64,000 nt of DNA from Marinomonas sp. MED121 (GCF_000153025.1 NZ_CH672429.1:65822-129821); one strand, 5' to 3'; counted from the first letter of the stretch, positions 34,182 through 45,641 are shown. The notes: a model not told the origin generated them from the sequence alone. Made by a program: numbers and translations.

Positions 34182-37100
34182 TTACACCTTATCATCTTCT
34201 GGATCATAACCCAGATTTGGTGCCAACCAGCGCTCGGCATCATCCTTCGACATGCCTTTACGATTCGCATAATCTTCAACCTGATCAGGGCCTATCTTAC
34301 CGACACCAAAATAACTTGATTCAGGGTTAGCAAAATACCAGCCACTTACCGCTGCCGTTGGCAACATGGCATAGCTCTCAGTGATGCTAATACCTGTATT
34401 TTCCTCAATATTCATCAAAGACCATAACTTATCTTTTTCCGTATGATCAGGACAAGCAGGATAACCTGGTGCTGGGCGCATACCTTGGTATTTCTCTTTA
34501 ATGAGCTCTTCATTGCTTAAAGATTCATTAGGCACATAAGCCCAGATCTCTTTACGTACTTTTTCATGTAGGTATTCAGCGCACGCTTCAGCCAGACGAT
34601 CTGCCATCGCCTTAATCATAATGCTGTTATAGTCATCATGATCCGCCTCATAGGCAGCAACGAGCGGGTCAATACCAAAGCCGGTCGCACAGGCAAAGGC
34701 GCCCATGTAATCAGCAACACCCGTTTCTTTTGGCGCGACAAAGTCTGCTAAACAGTTATTGTATTTACCAGGGGCAGTTAATTCATTTTGCAAACGTAAG
34801 AAAGACAAGGTTTCTTTGACCTCGCTACGGGTTTCATCCGTATAGATTTCGATATCATCATGATTGACTTGGTTCGCTGGGAAAATCCCCACAATGGCTT
34901 TTGCTTCTAATAGCTTTTCATCAATAACCTTATCCAACATCACCAAGGCATCTTTATAAAGTTTGGTGGCTTCAACACCAACCACTTCATCTGTCAAAAT
35001 TCGAGGGTAAGCGCCCGCAAGCTCCCACGTCATAAAGAATGGGGTCCAATCGATATAGTTTTTAAGCTCTGCTAAATCGATATCTTTTTCAGTGAAGACA
35101 GTTACCCCTAATTTCTTAGGTTTTGGAATTGGCAAGGTCCAATCAATGGGTGCTTTGTTTTGACGTGCTTTATCCAATGATACTCGACGACCCGCTTTAC
35201 TACGTTCTTTATAACGCTTACGGGTTTTCTCGTAATCTAGCTTAATATCATCAATAAAGGCTTGGCGTTTCTCTGTATCTTTACTCAATAAATTAGAGGC
35301 GACACCCACACTTCGTGAGGCATTGGTCACATGAACCACCTGGCTACGTTTATAACCCTGTTCTATTTTAACCGCCGTATGAGCTTTCGATGTGGTCGCC
35401 CCACCAATTAGAACCGGAATATCGAACTCTTGACGTTCCATTTCTTTGGCCACATGCACCATTTCATCAAGTGAAGGGGTAATCAAACCAGACAAACCTA
35501 TTAAATTTGCATTTTCTTCACGGGCTGTTCGTAAAATTTTCTCAGCAGGCACCATGACACCTAGGTCGATCACTTCATAGTTATTACATTGAAGTACCAC
35601 ACCCACGATATTTTTACCGATATCGTGTACATCCCCTTTCACGGTCGCCATGACAATTTTGCCATTACTTGAAGAGGCCATATCTTGATTACGGGCTTTT
35701 TCCTCTTCGATAAAAGGCATGAGATAAGCAACGGCTTTTTTCATCACACGGGCAGACTTCACCACCTGAGGCAAGAACATTTTACCTGAGCCAAATAGGT
35801 CGCCCACTATGCCCATGCCATCCATTAACGGCCCTTCAATGACTTCTAATGGTCGAGTATGAGCAAGGCGAGCTTCCTCAGTATCCTCATCAATAAATTC
35901 GGTAATACCTTTCACAAGCGCATGACTGAGACGTTCGTTAACCGCTAAAGAGCGCCATTCTTGCACCTGCACTTCATTGTCGTTAGAGCCCGTTCCTAAA
36001 AACTCGGTCGCAATATCTAATAAGGTATCGGTGGCATTATCGGTACGGTTTAACACCGCATCTTCAACCGCATCTCGCAATTTAGCCGGAATATCATCGT
36101 ACAAGGCTAACTGGCCTGCATTGACAATACCCATTGTCATCCCTTGTTGAATGGCGTGATATAAAAACACCGCATGGATGGCTTCACGCACGGGATTATT
36201 GCCACGGAATGAGAAAGAAACGTTCGACACACCTCCCGAAATAAGCGCATGGGGTAATTCACGCTTGATATCACCGGTTGCTTCAATAAAGTCCAAGGCA
36301 TAACGGTTGTGTTCTTCAATACCGGTTGCAATGGCAAAGATGTTAGGGTCAAAGATAATGTCTTCTGGCGGAAAACCCACTTCCTCAACCAAGATTTGAT
36401 AAGAGCGTCGGCAGATCTCAATTTTACGTTCACGGGTATCCGCTTGGCCCACTTCATCAAAGGCCATGACGATAACGGCAGCACCGTATTTACGTAATTT
36501 ACGGGCTTGTTCGGTAAAGTTTTCAACCCCTTCTTTCATGCTGATGGAGTTAACAACACCCTTACCTTGAATACACTTAAGGCCGGCTTCTAAAATTTCC
36601 CATTTAGAAGAGTCCAACATAATAGGCACACGAGAGATATCAGGCTCAGAAGCAATCAGTTTCAAAAAGCGCACCATGGCCGCTTCTGAATCCAACATAC
36701 CTTCATCCATGTTGATGTCGATAATCTGAGCACCATTTTCAACCTGTTGACGTGCAACCGTAAGGGCACTGTCAAAATCACCCTCTTTAATCAGACGTTT
36801 GAAAATTGCAGAACCAGTCACATTAGTTCGCTCACCCACGTTTACGAACAGGGTGTTCTCATCAATATTAAAAGGCTCTAGACCGGATAAACGACAGGCT
36901 TTTGGAATCTCTGGAATGGCTCTTGGCTTGGCATTAGCCACCGCATCTGCAAAGGCCTTAATATGCGAAGGCTCAGTACCACAACAGCCCCCAATAATAT
37001 TAAGGAAGCCAGAGTTAACCCACTCTTGCATCTCTTCAAGCATTTCTTCTGGGGTTTCGTCGTACTCACCAAAGGCATTAGGTAAGCCCGCATTAGGGTG

Positions 37101-37919
37101 AGCAGACACATTCACATCGGCAACACGTGAAATCTCTTCCACATATTGGCGTAGATCTTTTGGGCCAAGTGCACAGTTAAGGCCAACAGAAATCGGATTC
37201 GCATGAGACACTGAATTCCAGAAAGCCTCGGTTGTTTGACCCGAAAGCGTACGGCCAGAAGCGTCAGTAATGGTGCCAGAAATCATCACAGGGTAACGCA
37301 CACCTGTAGTTTCAAAATATTCGAGTACCGCATAAATGGCGGCTTTTGCATTTAGCGTATCAAAGATGGTTTCGATCAGAATCAGGTCTGAGCCACCCTT
37401 AATCAAGCCATCTACGGCTTCGGTATAAGCAACCACAAGCTCATCAAATTCGATATTACGATAACCTGGATCATTCACATCTGGTGAAATCGAACAGGTG
37501 CGGCTTGTCGGGCCAACGGCACCGGCAACAAACCTTGGCTTATCTGGATTCTGCTTGGTAAATTCATCGCAGGCTTCACGGGCAAGACGAGCGGATTCAA
37601 AGTTCAATTCATAACTTAGCGACTGCATACCATAATCAAGCATGGAAATCGCATTAGCATTAAAGGTATTGGTTTCAACAATATCTGAGCCAGCGGCTAA
37701 ATAAGCCTTATGAATATCCTTGATAATCTTAGCTTGAGTCAAGGATAAGAGGTCATTGTTCCCCTGTACATCACTCGGCCAATCAGCAAAGCGGTCACCT
37801 CGAAAATCATCTTCCGTTAGCTTATAGGCCTGGATCATGGTCCCCATAGCACCATCTAATACCAAGATATTTTGCGCTAGACGTTCTTCTATTAATGAAT
37901 ATGACTTTGATTTAACCAC
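34182..37919 (-). CDS. metH: Cobalamin-dependent methionine synthase
   Basis: A 1245-residue MetH, full length for the family. Domains in order: homocysteine-binding with zinc Cys ([19 protein letters not shown] near 320), pterin-binding ([17 protein letters not shown] near 360), cobalamin cap and Rossmann domain with DVHDIGKN (near 760, His as lower cobalt ligand), and the SAM-dependent activation domain ([14 protein letters not shown] near 1140). It transfers methyl from methyltetrahydrofolate to homocysteine. The start is a GTG with GAGGT 7 bases upstream; the frame continues 7 codons further to a TTG without a ribosome site. No cobalamin riboswitch is evident in the 150 bases upstream. 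Confidence 0.97.
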   Translation of the reverse strand: MVKSKSYSLIEERLAQNILVLDGAMGTMIQAYKLTEDDFRGDRFADWPSDVQGNNDLLSLTQAKIIKDIHKAYLAAGSDIVETNTFNANAISMLDYGMQSLSYELNFESARLAREACDEFTKQNPDKPRFVAGAVGPTSRTCSISPDVNDPGYRNIEFDELVVAYTEAVDGLIKGGSDLILIETIFDTLNAKAAIYAVLEYFETTGVRYPVMISGTITDASGRTLSGQTTEAFWNSVSHANPISVGLNCALGPKDLRQYVEEISRVADVNVSAHPNAGLPNAFGEYDETPEEMLEEMQEWVNSGFLNIIGGCCGTEPSHIKAFADAVANAKPRAIPEIPKACRLSGLEPFNIDENTLFVNVGERTNVTGSAIFKRLIKEGDFDSALTVARQQVENGAQIIDINMDEGMLDSEAAMVRFLKLIASEPDISRVPIMLDSSKWEILEAGLKCIQGKGVVNSISMKEGVENFTEQARKLRKYGAAVIVMAFDEVGQADTRERKIEICRRSYQILVEEVGFPPEDIIFDPNIFAIATGIEEHNRYALDFIEATGDIKRELPHALISGGVSNVSFSFRGNNPVREAIHAVFLYHAIQQGMTMGIVNAGQLALYDDIPAKLRDAVEDAVLNRTDNATDTLLDIATEFLGTGSNDNEVQVQEWRSLAVNERLSHALVKGITEFIDEDTEEARLAHTRPLEVIEGPLMDGMGIVGDLFGSGKMFLPQVVKSARVMKKAVAYLMPFIEEEKARNQDMASSSNGKIVMATVKGDVHDIGKNIVGVVLQCNNYEVIDLGVMVPAEKILRTAREENANLIGLSGLITPSLDEMVHVAKEMERQEFDIPVLIGGATTSKAHTAVKIEQGYKRSQVVHVTNASRSVGVASNLLSKDTEKRQAFIDDIKLDYEKTRKRYKERSKAGRRVSLDKARQNKAPIDWTLPIPKPKKLGVTVFTEKDIDLAELKNYIDWTPFFMTWELAGAYPRILTDEVVGVEATKLYKDALVMLDKVIDEKLLEAKAIVGIFPANQVNHDDIEIYTDETRSEVKETLSFLRLQNELTAPGKYNNCLADFVAPKETGVADYMGAFACATGFGIDPLVAAYEADHDDYNSIMIKAMADRLAEACAEYLHEKVRKEIWAYVPNESLSNEELIKEKYQGMRPAPGYPACPDHTEKDKLWSLMNIEENTGISITESYAMLPTAAVSGWYFANPESSYFGVGKIGPDQVEDYANRKGMSKDDAERWLAPNLGYDPEDDKV

Positions 37920-38048
37920 TGATCTTACCTCAAAAAACAAAATGCAAGGCTACTATACCCAAAAGCAGGTAACTTGTTAGTGAAAATTAATAATAACTAA
38001 ATGAAAAATATCGGAATAAATGGATCAACCTAAGCTTATAAAACAAAA

Positions 38049-38079
38049 AAAGCAGAGGCACTCTTGCGCGCTCTGCTTT
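38049..38079 (-). terminator. Terminator of the coiled-coil lipoprotein gene
   Basis: Stem AAAGCAGAG / CTCTGCTTT with a 13-base loop, located 19 bases past the stop and followed on the minus strand by a T run. Confidence 0.75.
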
Positions 38080-38097
38080 GATTCTTTCAAGTTAGCC

Positions 38098-39942
38098 CTA
38101 TACGTTAGACGATGGCGCCTTATTAAGCTTGCCAATTAAGAAACCACCCATTAGTCCTGCAAAAATAGCAATCACCCAAAAGCCATATTTCTCAAACAGG
38201 TTATCATTCACCAAACTTAGAATTTTTTGATCCCGATAAACTTGTCTTAACACCCTATCTTCTTGGTATTGAATGTCTTGATGTATATAGAGATTTACTT
38301 GGGCTGTTTGGCTCTCACTCACACCTTTTGCTCGCCAGCGCCATTGTAATTGTCCGTCAATAGCTTGCGCCTCAGCACTGATTGAACTCACAAACTCGAG
38401 CGAGCTATCACTTGTTAACTCAGCTATAAATACTTGACCTGCTAAAGCATCATTGACGTTTGCGGTTAAGATAATTTCAAATGACGCATCTAATTCCACT
38501 TGCTTAGGAATCTGCCACTGCACATTACTCAAACTGGTGGTCAACTGGTTTTTAAAGCCTTCGCTGATCGCTTCGAGTTCGATAAGATCAGATAATTGAT
38601 TTTCTAAACTTTGGCGTGTTTCTTTTGCTGACTCTAATGCCAAAAGGCTATTTTCATAACGCCCTTGCAAATCAATCAATTCAGTTTGAGCCAGTTTAAG
38701 ATCCTCTTCTAATCTTTGCTTTTGCAAGGTCAGTTCCGCTAGGTTTGCTCTAGCTTGGGTGAGGTCTTGTAACAGTGTGAGCTGTTGTTCTTGGCTAACC
38801 TGTTGTGCCAATTCAATCTGCTCAAACTCATAGGTTAATTCTTTATGCTCAGACTCTAAATCTGCTAAAGCCTGTCCTAAACGGGCAATTTCGATATTCT
38901 TAAGATCCGACTTATCATCACTTTGCTCAAGATTAGACAGCTTACTCTGATATTCAGACAATAATTTTTTCTGAGCAGCGATCTCACTCTCTAACACCAA
39001 AACTTTAGCATTGAGCGTGCCAAGCTTTAGCGAGTTATCAACCGCTGGTAAGGCTGTTGTCACCTGCCCTGAGGTGATGCTTTCTATGGCGCTGGATTGG
39101 TCTCGCAATGCACTATTATCAGCCTCTAAGCGACTAATAATATTATCCTTCACCTGAATTTGATCCCACAAGGTTTGCTGCTGCGCCCTCGCATCAGAAA
39201 TCGCACCTCCAAGATCTAAATTTTGCTGCTTTAACAAGGCATAATCAGATCGAGACTTTTGATTGATTTGCTCTAATCTCGCATATTGAGTTTGCAAATC
39301 ATCCAGCTCTTTTTGTTTCGATAAGTATTGTGTATCTAGAGACTGGTAGTCAGCATCTAAGGCAGAATATTTATGCAATAAGGTACGATGCATTTTGTTT
39401 AATACATCATAATCAGGTTCACCTTCATCAATCGCTTTTTCATACTTTGATTCAACTAGCTCAGGCGCTTCTACTTCTTTTAGAATTAAATTATTTGCTA
39501 GGATTTGAGTTTTATATTCTTGATTCAATGCTTTAAGTTGCTCAAGGGATAAAGCTAGCTGCTCATTTTCTAATTTAAGCGCAATGTATTTAGCCTCTAA
39601 CTCAACAAGCTTTTGCTTTTCTGCTTCAATCTCAAGTAAATGGGCGGCTTTGGTATCTTGCTGATTCGCTTTTAATTGGGACAGCTTTGCTTCTTGAGAA
39701 TCTAATTGACGGGTTAATTGAAGGATTTCATCCTGATTACCCGCTAACGTTTGTTCCAGCTGATTAATTTTAACCGTTTGCTTAGCAAGTAAACTATTTT
39801 GAGTGTCCAAATGGGTCTGGCTCGTTGACGAGCTAATTAAGGGGTCACTTGTACTTTGATCTGAGGTGGTGGAAGTTGTGCTACAGGCAGTAAGAAAACC
39901 AGCTAAAGAGAACAATACAAAATATTGCTTTTTCAATTTCAT
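38098..39942 (-). CDS. Coiled-coil lipoprotein with a C-terminal membrane anchor
   Basis: A 614-residue protein of no family I recognise. The signal peptide ends in lipobox LTAC; Cys20 would be lipidated and is followed by Ser, which favours sorting to the outer membrane. Residues about 45-470 are almost entirely heptad-rich coiled coil (for example QEAKLSQLKANQQ; QKRLEEDLKLAQTELIDL). A beta-rich segment of about 110 residues follows (about 480-580), then one hydrophobic helix (YGFWVIAIFAGLMGGFLIG) and a short basic tail. Lipid at one end and a membrane helix at the other would let it span the periplasm. Function unknown; single-gene unit with its own terminator. Confidence 0.7.
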   Translation of the reverse strand: MKLKKQYFVLFSLAGFLTACSTTSTTSDQSTSDPLISSSTSQTHLDTQNSLLAKQTVKINQLEQTLAGNQDEILQLTRQLDSQEAKLSQLKANQQDTKAAHLLEIEAEKQKLVELEAKYIALKLENEQLALSLEQLKALNQEYKTQILANNLILKEVEAPELVESKYEKAIDEGEPDYDVLNKMHRTLLHKYSALDADYQSLDTQYLSKQKELDDLQTQYARLEQINQKSRSDYALLKQQNLDLGGAISDARAQQQTLWDQIQVKDNIISRLEADNSALRDQSSAIESITSGQVTTALPAVDNSLKLGTLNAKVLVLESEIAAQKKLLSEYQSKLSNLEQSDDKSDLKNIEIARLGQALADLESEHKELTYEFEQIELAQQVSQEQQLTLLQDLTQARANLAELTLQKQRLEEDLKLAQTELIDLQGRYENSLLALESAKETRQSLENQLSDLIELEAISEGFKNQLTTSLSNVQWQIPKQVELDASFEIILTANVNDALAGQVFIAELTSDSSLEFVSSISAEAQAIDGQLQWRWRAKGVSESQTAQVNLYIHQDIQYQEDRVLRQVYRDQKILSLVNDNLFEKYGFWVIAIFAGLMGGFLIGKLNKAPSSNV

Positions 39943-40040
39943 TTCCTACTCCGTCAACATCAATTAAAACAATGACCTATAAAAAATATGAACAGGTCAT
40001 CATAATTCAAAAACCGCCTCCATTGCAAAACCTTGATAAG

Positions 40041-40155
40041 CAGCGAACAAGCCTTCCCGCCTCAGCATATGGATAAAAGCGCTTATATTTATGGCGAGGT
40101 GCGCAGCTTGACCCTTATTCTATTGATAACGCCCTCAACATATAGATAGGTTTTT
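40041..40155. repeat. Degenerate half-copy of the IS5-like MITE
   Basis: From GCGAACAAG through CCCGCCTCAGC, GGATAAAAG, TTTATGGCGAGG and TTATTCTATTGATAA to CCCTCAAC the sequence follows the left half of the element at 53800-54114 with many substitutions. The outer terminus and the other half are missing. It is an old, immobile remnant in the gap between the GGDEF/EAL gene and the lipoprotein gene. Confidence 0.8.
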
Positions 40156-40198
40156 TAAAAATTCAATCACTGAGCAAAGGCTTATTTTAACGATTTGA

Positions 40199-42649
40199 TC
40201 AATCACTTTTTACCGTTTTAGCATTGTCTTTATCAAGGGTTTCAGACAAATTTCTCATTAATAACTGGTAGAAATCTTGTTGCTTAATTGGCTTGGAAAA
40301 TAAATAACCTTGGTACATCATGGAATGCTGCTTTAGCCAATCTAATTGAGCTTGCCATTCGACACCTTCGGCCACGATATCTAGTTTTAAGTGTTTACCA
40401 ATTGAGATAATTGCGGTCACTAACGCTTGGTCATTATGATCAATAATTAAATCTTGAATGAAGCTACGATCAATTTTGATTTTATTCACTGGCAAACGCT
40501 TTAAATAGCTGAGCGAGCTATAACCTGTACCAAAATCATCTAATGAAAAATGCACGCCGATCAAAGCCAGCTTTTTCATTTTAGCGACTGACTCTTCGAT
40601 ATCTTGAATGGCAGAGGACTCAGTAATTTCAAGTTCAAACAAATCTGCTGGCATTGCATAGTCTCGCAATGTCGCTTTAAAGGTTTCGATGAAGTTCTTA
40701 GAGTGCAGCTCTATCGCACTGACATTTAATGAAATTCTAAACCCTTCAGGTAAAACAGATAACAAATCTTTTTCATTAATAAAGGCACATAAATCTCGTA
40801 ACAAACCATCACTGATATTACAAATAAGCCCAGATGACTCTAAAAAGTCGATAAACTCATTTGGCCCAATAATGCCTTTTTCAGGGTGGTTCCAACGAAT
40901 TAACGCCTCAGCCCCTTTCACTTGATTTGAGCCTACACATACGATGGGCTGTAAATAAAACTCAAACTCATTGTTTTCAATTGCGCTTTTTAAATCATTT
41001 TCTAGACGCACATAACTGGCAACTTCTTGCGTCATCTCCATCTTAAACATGGAAATACGATTACGCCCTGCAGATTTAGCGTTGTACATGGCGGTATCAC
41101 CAAACTTAAACAGCTCTTCAGCATCGGAATCTTCTTCAGAAAAAATCACAACACCAATACTTGCGGTGACTCTAAACTCATTGCCTTTAATGGTTAGGGG
41201 CTGCCTAATGTCACTTAAAATAAGCTCAGCGGTACTCACTATTTTATTAATTGCGGCTTCTTTATCTTCGTCTACACCACTTAAAATGATACAAAATTCA
41301 TCGCCACCAATTCGGGCCAATGTGTTACTGCTGTTTACTTTAGACGCGAGTCGATCAGACAAAGCCAGTATTATAGAATCACCGACAGAGTGGCCTTTGG
41401 AATCATTAATCAATCTAAACTCATCTAGGTCTATGTATAACAGAGCCCCATATTGCTTATGGCTAGCAGTATAAGTAATCGCCATACCTAATCTATCCAG
41501 AAAGAGTTCGCGATTTGGTAAACCGGTTAACTGGTCCTGATAAGCAACCTGAATCAGTTGTTTCTCGCGGGTAATCTTCTCAGTCATGTCACTTGCGACT
41601 AATAAGAGGCTCGCATGACCTTCATAAACAATGGCGGTATAACTGATTTGTAAAACTCGCTTACGCGCCATACCATCAGTTAACTCGCGCTCTACCTCAT
41701 AAGATTCTTCTAGGTTATGGATAACTTGAATCAGCTCATGGGCAAACCTATCCGCCTCTTGAGAGTTAACACTTCGATGCAACTCTAAAAAATTAGCGCC
41801 CAAGATTTGCTCAGCTTTTACGCCATAAAATAAGTTGGCAGAGTTGTTAGCAAACAAGACAGTTAAATTGCGATCCAATGCCATCACGATATTTGGGTTT
41901 ACATCAATTAAGGCCTTTAATTGATCTCGATTTTCACGAAGCACACTTTGATTAATTTCTAACTGGTTTAAAAGTGAGTTGGTGGTATCAACAATATCTG
42001 AGATTTCACCACTGTTGTGATGTTTAACAGGCTCAAGACGATAACCTGCTGGTTTTTTAGGATCAATTTTCATTAATTGATCTCGTAATTTTATTAACGG
42101 AATAGCAAGAATATTTTGGAAGACAACAGACAGAAGCAGGCCCAATAACAAGTTTCGTAAAACACCAGATAGCACAACATACCAAGCTCGTTGAAAGAAG
42201 GGAGCCATGGCCGCATCACCATTCACTTCAAGGACTAGCTCCCCTTCACTGACTTGTGCATCATTTATTAGATCAAATAAGTATTCTTCAGTGGAATAAC
42301 CAAATAAATTAGAAAGCCAATAGGTATTAGACGGTACGGCTTGTCGGCTAAAGGATGCCAAGGTATTTTTGCGGTCGTCGACCAACTTCACTTTATTTAA
42401 AAATTCAAAATGGGATAAGCCATTGACTAATTCAGACGCTAAGCCTGGATCAAGTTGATGCACTGCACGCTGTGCTGCTGGTGCAGTGATGGAGAAAATT
42501 TCTTCGACTTTATCATCTATAAGTTTAGCCTGATTATCAAAGTCACTGTAAAGCTGTAGCAAGCTCACCAACAAGCCTAAAATAAAGGCAATGGAGACAG
42601 TTGACCTAGTCAACTTAAAAGATAAACCAGTTAAAAATTTATTATTCAT
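40199..42649 (-). CDS. Membrane-bound PAS-GGDEF-EAL cyclic-di-GMP protein
   Basis: An 816-residue signalling protein. Two membrane helices (about residues 15-35 and 160-185) flank a periplasmic sensor region; then come a HAMP-like stretch, a PAS domain (about 240-360), a GGDEF domain with intact RIGGDEF near residue 443, and an EAL domain with intact EALIRW near 581 and DDFGTGYSSLSYL near 700. Both catalytic signatures are complete, so it could make and degrade c-di-GMP; which activity dominates is not readable. The sensed signal is unknown. It is a single-gene unit. Confidence 0.92.
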   Translation of the reverse strand: MNNKFLTGLSFKLTRSTVSIAFILGLLVSLLQLYSDFDNQAKLIDDKVEEIFSITAPAAQRAVHQLDPGLASELVNGLSHFEFLNKVKLVDDRKNTLASFSRQAVPSNTYWLSNLFGYSTEEYLFDLINDAQVSEGELVLEVNGDAAMAPFFQRAWYVVLSGVLRNLLLGLLLSVVFQNILAIPLIKLRDQLMKIDPKKPAGYRLEPVKHHNSGEISDIVDTTNSLLNQLEINQSVLRENRDQLKALIDVNPNIVMALDRNLTVLFANNSANLFYGVKAEQILGANFLELHRSVNSQEADRFAHELIQVIHNLEESYEVERELTDGMARKRVLQISYTAIVYEGHASLLLVASDMTEKITREKQLIQVAYQDQLTGLPNRELFLDRLGMAITYTASHKQYGALLYIDLDEFRLINDSKGHSVGDSIILALSDRLASKVNSSNTLARIGGDEFCIILSGVDEDKEAAINKIVSTAELILSDIRQPLTIKGNEFRVTASIGVVIFSEEDSDAEELFKFGDTAMYNAKSAGRNRISMFKMEMTQEVASYVRLENDLKSAIENNEFEFYLQPIVCVGSNQVKGAEALIRWNHPEKGIIGPNEFIDFLESSGLICNISDGLLRDLCAFINEKDLLSVLPEGFRISLNVSAIELHSKNFIETFKATLRDYAMPADLFELEITESSAIQDIEESVAKMKKLALIGVHFSLDDFGTGYSSLSYLKRLPVNKIKIDRSFIQDLIIDHNDQALVTAIISIGKHLKLDIVAEGVEWQAQLDWLKQHSMMYQGYLFSKPIKQQDFYQLLMRNLSETLDKDNAKTVKSD

Positions 42650-42982
42650 AAAATAAAAACAAGCACCTAAGAACTGAACACGTTTCAGCCTTTCTCATAA
42701 GATTATAGTTACTTGTTTAATTACCTCCAGCTAAACACAGTTCGGCAGCTAATTTGCAGACCCATTCAGTTTAACTTTCAGCATGTCAGAGTCGTAATTT
42801 AAATCAAGGTTAAAACCATGATATTACAGAAAGATTAAACAGGCTTTGCAAATTTCATAAAAAAAACCTAAGCAATGATAATCACTTAGGTTTTTACATT
42901 AATCTATTAAGTTAGACTATTAAAGTATTTTTTTTGTTTAAGTCATGCTGGACGACTTGATACTAAAAAAATAATTCATTAA
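42650..42982. other. Intergenic region between pepN and the GGDEF/EAL gene
   Basis: About 330 bases without a gene. It contains the pepN terminator (42862-42895) and must hold the promoter of the GGDEF/EAL gene. I see no other structured element. Confidence 0.5.
42862..42895 (-). terminator. Terminator of pepN
   Basis: Stem AAAAACCTAAG / CTTAGGTTTTT with a 12-base loop, ending in T on both strands. Confidence 0.85.
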
Positions 42983-45616
42983 CTAGGCTAATGACTTAGA
43001 AATCACTTCATATACATCTTTTGACAAATCTTGCGCCTGAACTCTTTCCAATTCCGCCTTCATCAAGGCCGACAAACTTGCTTCCATTTTGCGCCAGCGA
43101 GACAGTGGCGTACAGAGTCGAGAGGCTAGCTGAGGGTTTCGTTTATCCAGCTCGATAATCAAATCCGCTAAGAAAGCATAACCACTGCCATCTTGATGAT
43201 GAAAACAAGGCACATTTTGTGTTAAGCCACCTAACAAAGATCTGACTTTATTAGGGTTTTTAAGATCAAAAGCAGGATGTTCCATTAAGGTTTTAATCTT
43301 AGCAAGCGCATCACTTCCTTCTTGAGACGCACTTAACATTAGCCATTTATTTACCACTAATGACTCATTTGACCATTTGTCATAGAAACCAGCTAATAGC
43401 TTATCCGCCTCGCTATGCTCGCTGTTCACAGCAATAGATAAAGCAGCAAACTCATCCGTCATATTGTCTGAGGTTAAACATTGTTCAGAAATAACCTTCG
43501 CCACAGCAGTGTCATGGGTAACAGACCAATAGCCTAACACCACATTTTTCAATTGACGTTTTGCCATTTGTTCAGCATTGGGCAAATAAGCATCACTCAT
43601 CTTATTACGCTCATAACAAGTCACTAATTCAGCCTTAAGCTGGTTTGCAATCTGCTCTTTTAAGAACTTTCTTGCCTTAGCGATCGCCTTAGGATCAATA
43701 CTGTCAGCCAGCTCAGCCAAATAAGAAGCACTAGGTAACGTTAAAATGAGTGCAACCATCGCTGGGTCTAAATTTTCATCTTTTAAGATGCTGGCAAAGC
43801 CTTCAACCAAATGAGACTCAATGTTTAATGTCTCACCATTTTTGGCCTGTTCAATTAAAACACTTAATTCATTTACAGCCAGTTGCTGTGCAGCACACCA
43901 TCGATTGAACCCATCCGTATCACTCGACAACAGCAATAGTAACTCTTGTGCATCTAGGTCAATATTTAGCTTAACAGGTGCTGAAAAGCCTCTTAATAGA
44001 GAAGGTACAGCCGCTTGTGAAACGCCTTTAAATTCAAACGTTTGAGATAACTGATTAAGGTGCAATACATGCTCTTTCGCTGCGACACCTTGATGCTGAG
44101 TCGTTAACTCTTGGCCATCCTTACCAATCAATCCCATTCTAATTGGCATATGTAAAGCAAGCTTAGTTGGTTGACCCGGTGTTGCGGGTGTCATTTGCTT
44201 AACAGTCAAGGTCAGGCTGGTCTCTGCTTCATTATATTCGAAAGCCACACTTAAAACGGGTGTACCCGCTTGTGAGTACCAACGACTAAATTGTTTAAGG
44301 TCTACCCCACTCGCATCTTCCATGGCTCGAATAAAGTCATCACAGGTTACGGCTTGTCCATCATGACGTTCAAAGTAAAGATCTGAGCCTTTACGGAATG
44401 CATCCTCCCCTAGCAAGGTATGAATCATGCGCACAATTTCTGCGCCTTTCTCGTAAATCGTTAGGGTATAAAAATTCGAAATTTCGATAAAAGACGCGGG
44501 ACGTACAGGGTGCGCCATTGGGCCAGCATCTTCAGCAAATTGTGCCGTTCTTAAAAAGGATACATCTTCGACACGCTTCACTGTCGGTGAGTTCATATCC
44601 GATGAAAACATCTGGTCACGAAATACGGTGAAACCTTCTTTTAAACTTAATTGGAACCAGTCACGACAGGTTACACGATTACCTGACCAGTTATGAAAAT
44701 ACTCATGAGCAACAACGGCTTCTACACGTAAAAAGCCATCATCCGTGGTAGTTTCTGGGGTTGCCAACAAACAAGATGAGTTAAAAATGTTTAACCCTTT
44801 GTTCTCCATTGCCCCCATATTGAAATCATCGACAGCAACAACCATAAAGATATCAAGGTCGTACTCACGCCCATAAACCTCTTCATCCCATTTCATCGAA
44901 CGTTTGAGAGAATCCATTGCATAATCGACTTTATCGATATTATGGCTTTCTGTAAAAATCTCAAGCGCGACATTTTTACCTGACATAGTGGTAAAAGTAT
45001 CTTCAATTTTATTAAGGTTGCCGGCTACTAAAGCGAACAAATAGGCTGGTTTAGGGAAAGGATCATGCCAAACAAGAAAACGTTTGCCCTCTTCCGTTTC
45101 ACCTTCATCTACCTGATTACCATTAGCCAACATGGTTGGATAAACATTGGCATCAGCAATAATCTTTGTGGTGAAAACAGACATGACATCAGGTCGGTCT
45201 AAATAGTAGGTAATATGCCTAAAACCTTCTGCTTCACACTGGGTACAAAACATGGATGAAGAGCGATATAAACCTTCTAAGCGAGTATTGTTTTGCGGCT
45301 CAATCAGGGTTTCACAGGTCAAAACAAAAAGATCAGGCGTGGCTGTAATAATGAGCTGATTGTCATCTAATCGATATTCAGCAGGAGGAAGCTGGTAATC
45401 ATCAATCGCCACAGCCACAAGCCTGACATCTTCGCCACCATCTAGTACTAACGGCGCATTAGCCTTTTTCGAGGCAGGATTTCGGCGCATATGAAGACGT
45501 GAAGTCACTATCGTCACTGACTCATCAAGGTCAAATGTTAACTCTGTTTTATCAATTAAAAAGGGAGGGACTTGATAATCTTTTAAGTGAATCGCTGCCG
45601 GTTGAGCTTCTTTCAT
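42983..45616 (-). CDS. pepN: Aminopeptidase N
   Basis: An 877-residue M1-family zinc aminopeptidase, close to the E. coli length of 870. Visible motifs: the exopeptidase motif GAMENKGLNIFN (about 262) and the zinc site HEYFHNWSGNRV with the third ligand Glu in LKEGFTVFRDQ (about 302-335). It cleaves N-terminal residues of peptides in the cytoplasm. It is followed by its own terminator; the DUF2797, YeaC and GlpG genes precede it on the same strand with small gaps, suggesting one operon. Confidence 0.97.
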   Translation of the reverse strand: MKEAQPAAIHLKDYQVPPFLIDKTELTFDLDESVTIVTSRLHMRRNPASKKANAPLVLDGGEDVRLVAVAIDDYQLPPAEYRLDDNQLIITATPDLFVLTCETLIEPQNNTRLEGLYRSSSMFCTQCEAEGFRHITYYLDRPDVMSVFTTKIIADANVYPTMLANGNQVDEGETEEGKRFLVWHDPFPKPAYLFALVAGNLNKIEDTFTTMSGKNVALEIFTESHNIDKVDYAMDSLKRSMKWDEEVYGREYDLDIFMVVAVDDFNMGAMENKGLNIFNSSCLLATPETTTDDGFLRVEAVVAHEYFHNWSGNRVTCRDWFQLSLKEGFTVFRDQMFSSDMNSPTVKRVEDVSFLRTAQFAEDAGPMAHPVRPASFIEISNFYTLTIYEKGAEIVRMIHTLLGEDAFRKGSDLYFERHDGQAVTCDDFIRAMEDASGVDLKQFSRWYSQAGTPVLSVAFEYNEAETSLTLTVKQMTPATPGQPTKLALHMPIRMGLIGKDGQELTTQHQGVAAKEHVLHLNQLSQTFEFKGVSQAAVPSLLRGFSAPVKLNIDLDAQELLLLLSSDTDGFNRWCAAQQLAVNELSVLIEQAKNGETLNIESHLVEGFASILKDENLDPAMVALILTLPSASYLAELADSIDPKAIAKARKFLKEQIANQLKAELVTCYERNKMSDAYLPNAEQMAKRQLKNVVLGYWSVTHDTAVAKVISEQCLTSDNMTDEFAALSIAVNSEHSEADKLLAGFYDKWSNESLVVNKWLMLSASQEGSDALAKIKTLMEHPAFDLKNPNKVRSLLGGLTQNVPCFHHQDGSGYAFLADLIIELDKRNPQLASRLCTPLSRWRKMEASLSALMKAELERVQAQDLSKDVYEVISKSLA

Positions 45617-45641
45617 GATTCTTCTTTCCTTTGCGCTGCTG

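Noticed and set aside
36137-36526. A 129-codon frame overlapping metH on the same strand
   Set aside because: Out-of-frame shadow within the conserved pterin-binding domain of metH.
37920-38097. Cobalamin or SAM riboswitch before metH
   Set aside because: No conserved B12-box or SAM-I helix pattern is visible and the space is too short after removing the terminator of the neighbouring gene.
41049-41474. A 141-codon plus-strand frame opposite the GGDEF region
   Set aside because: Antisense shadow of a conserved catalytic domain; composition is that of a complement frame.
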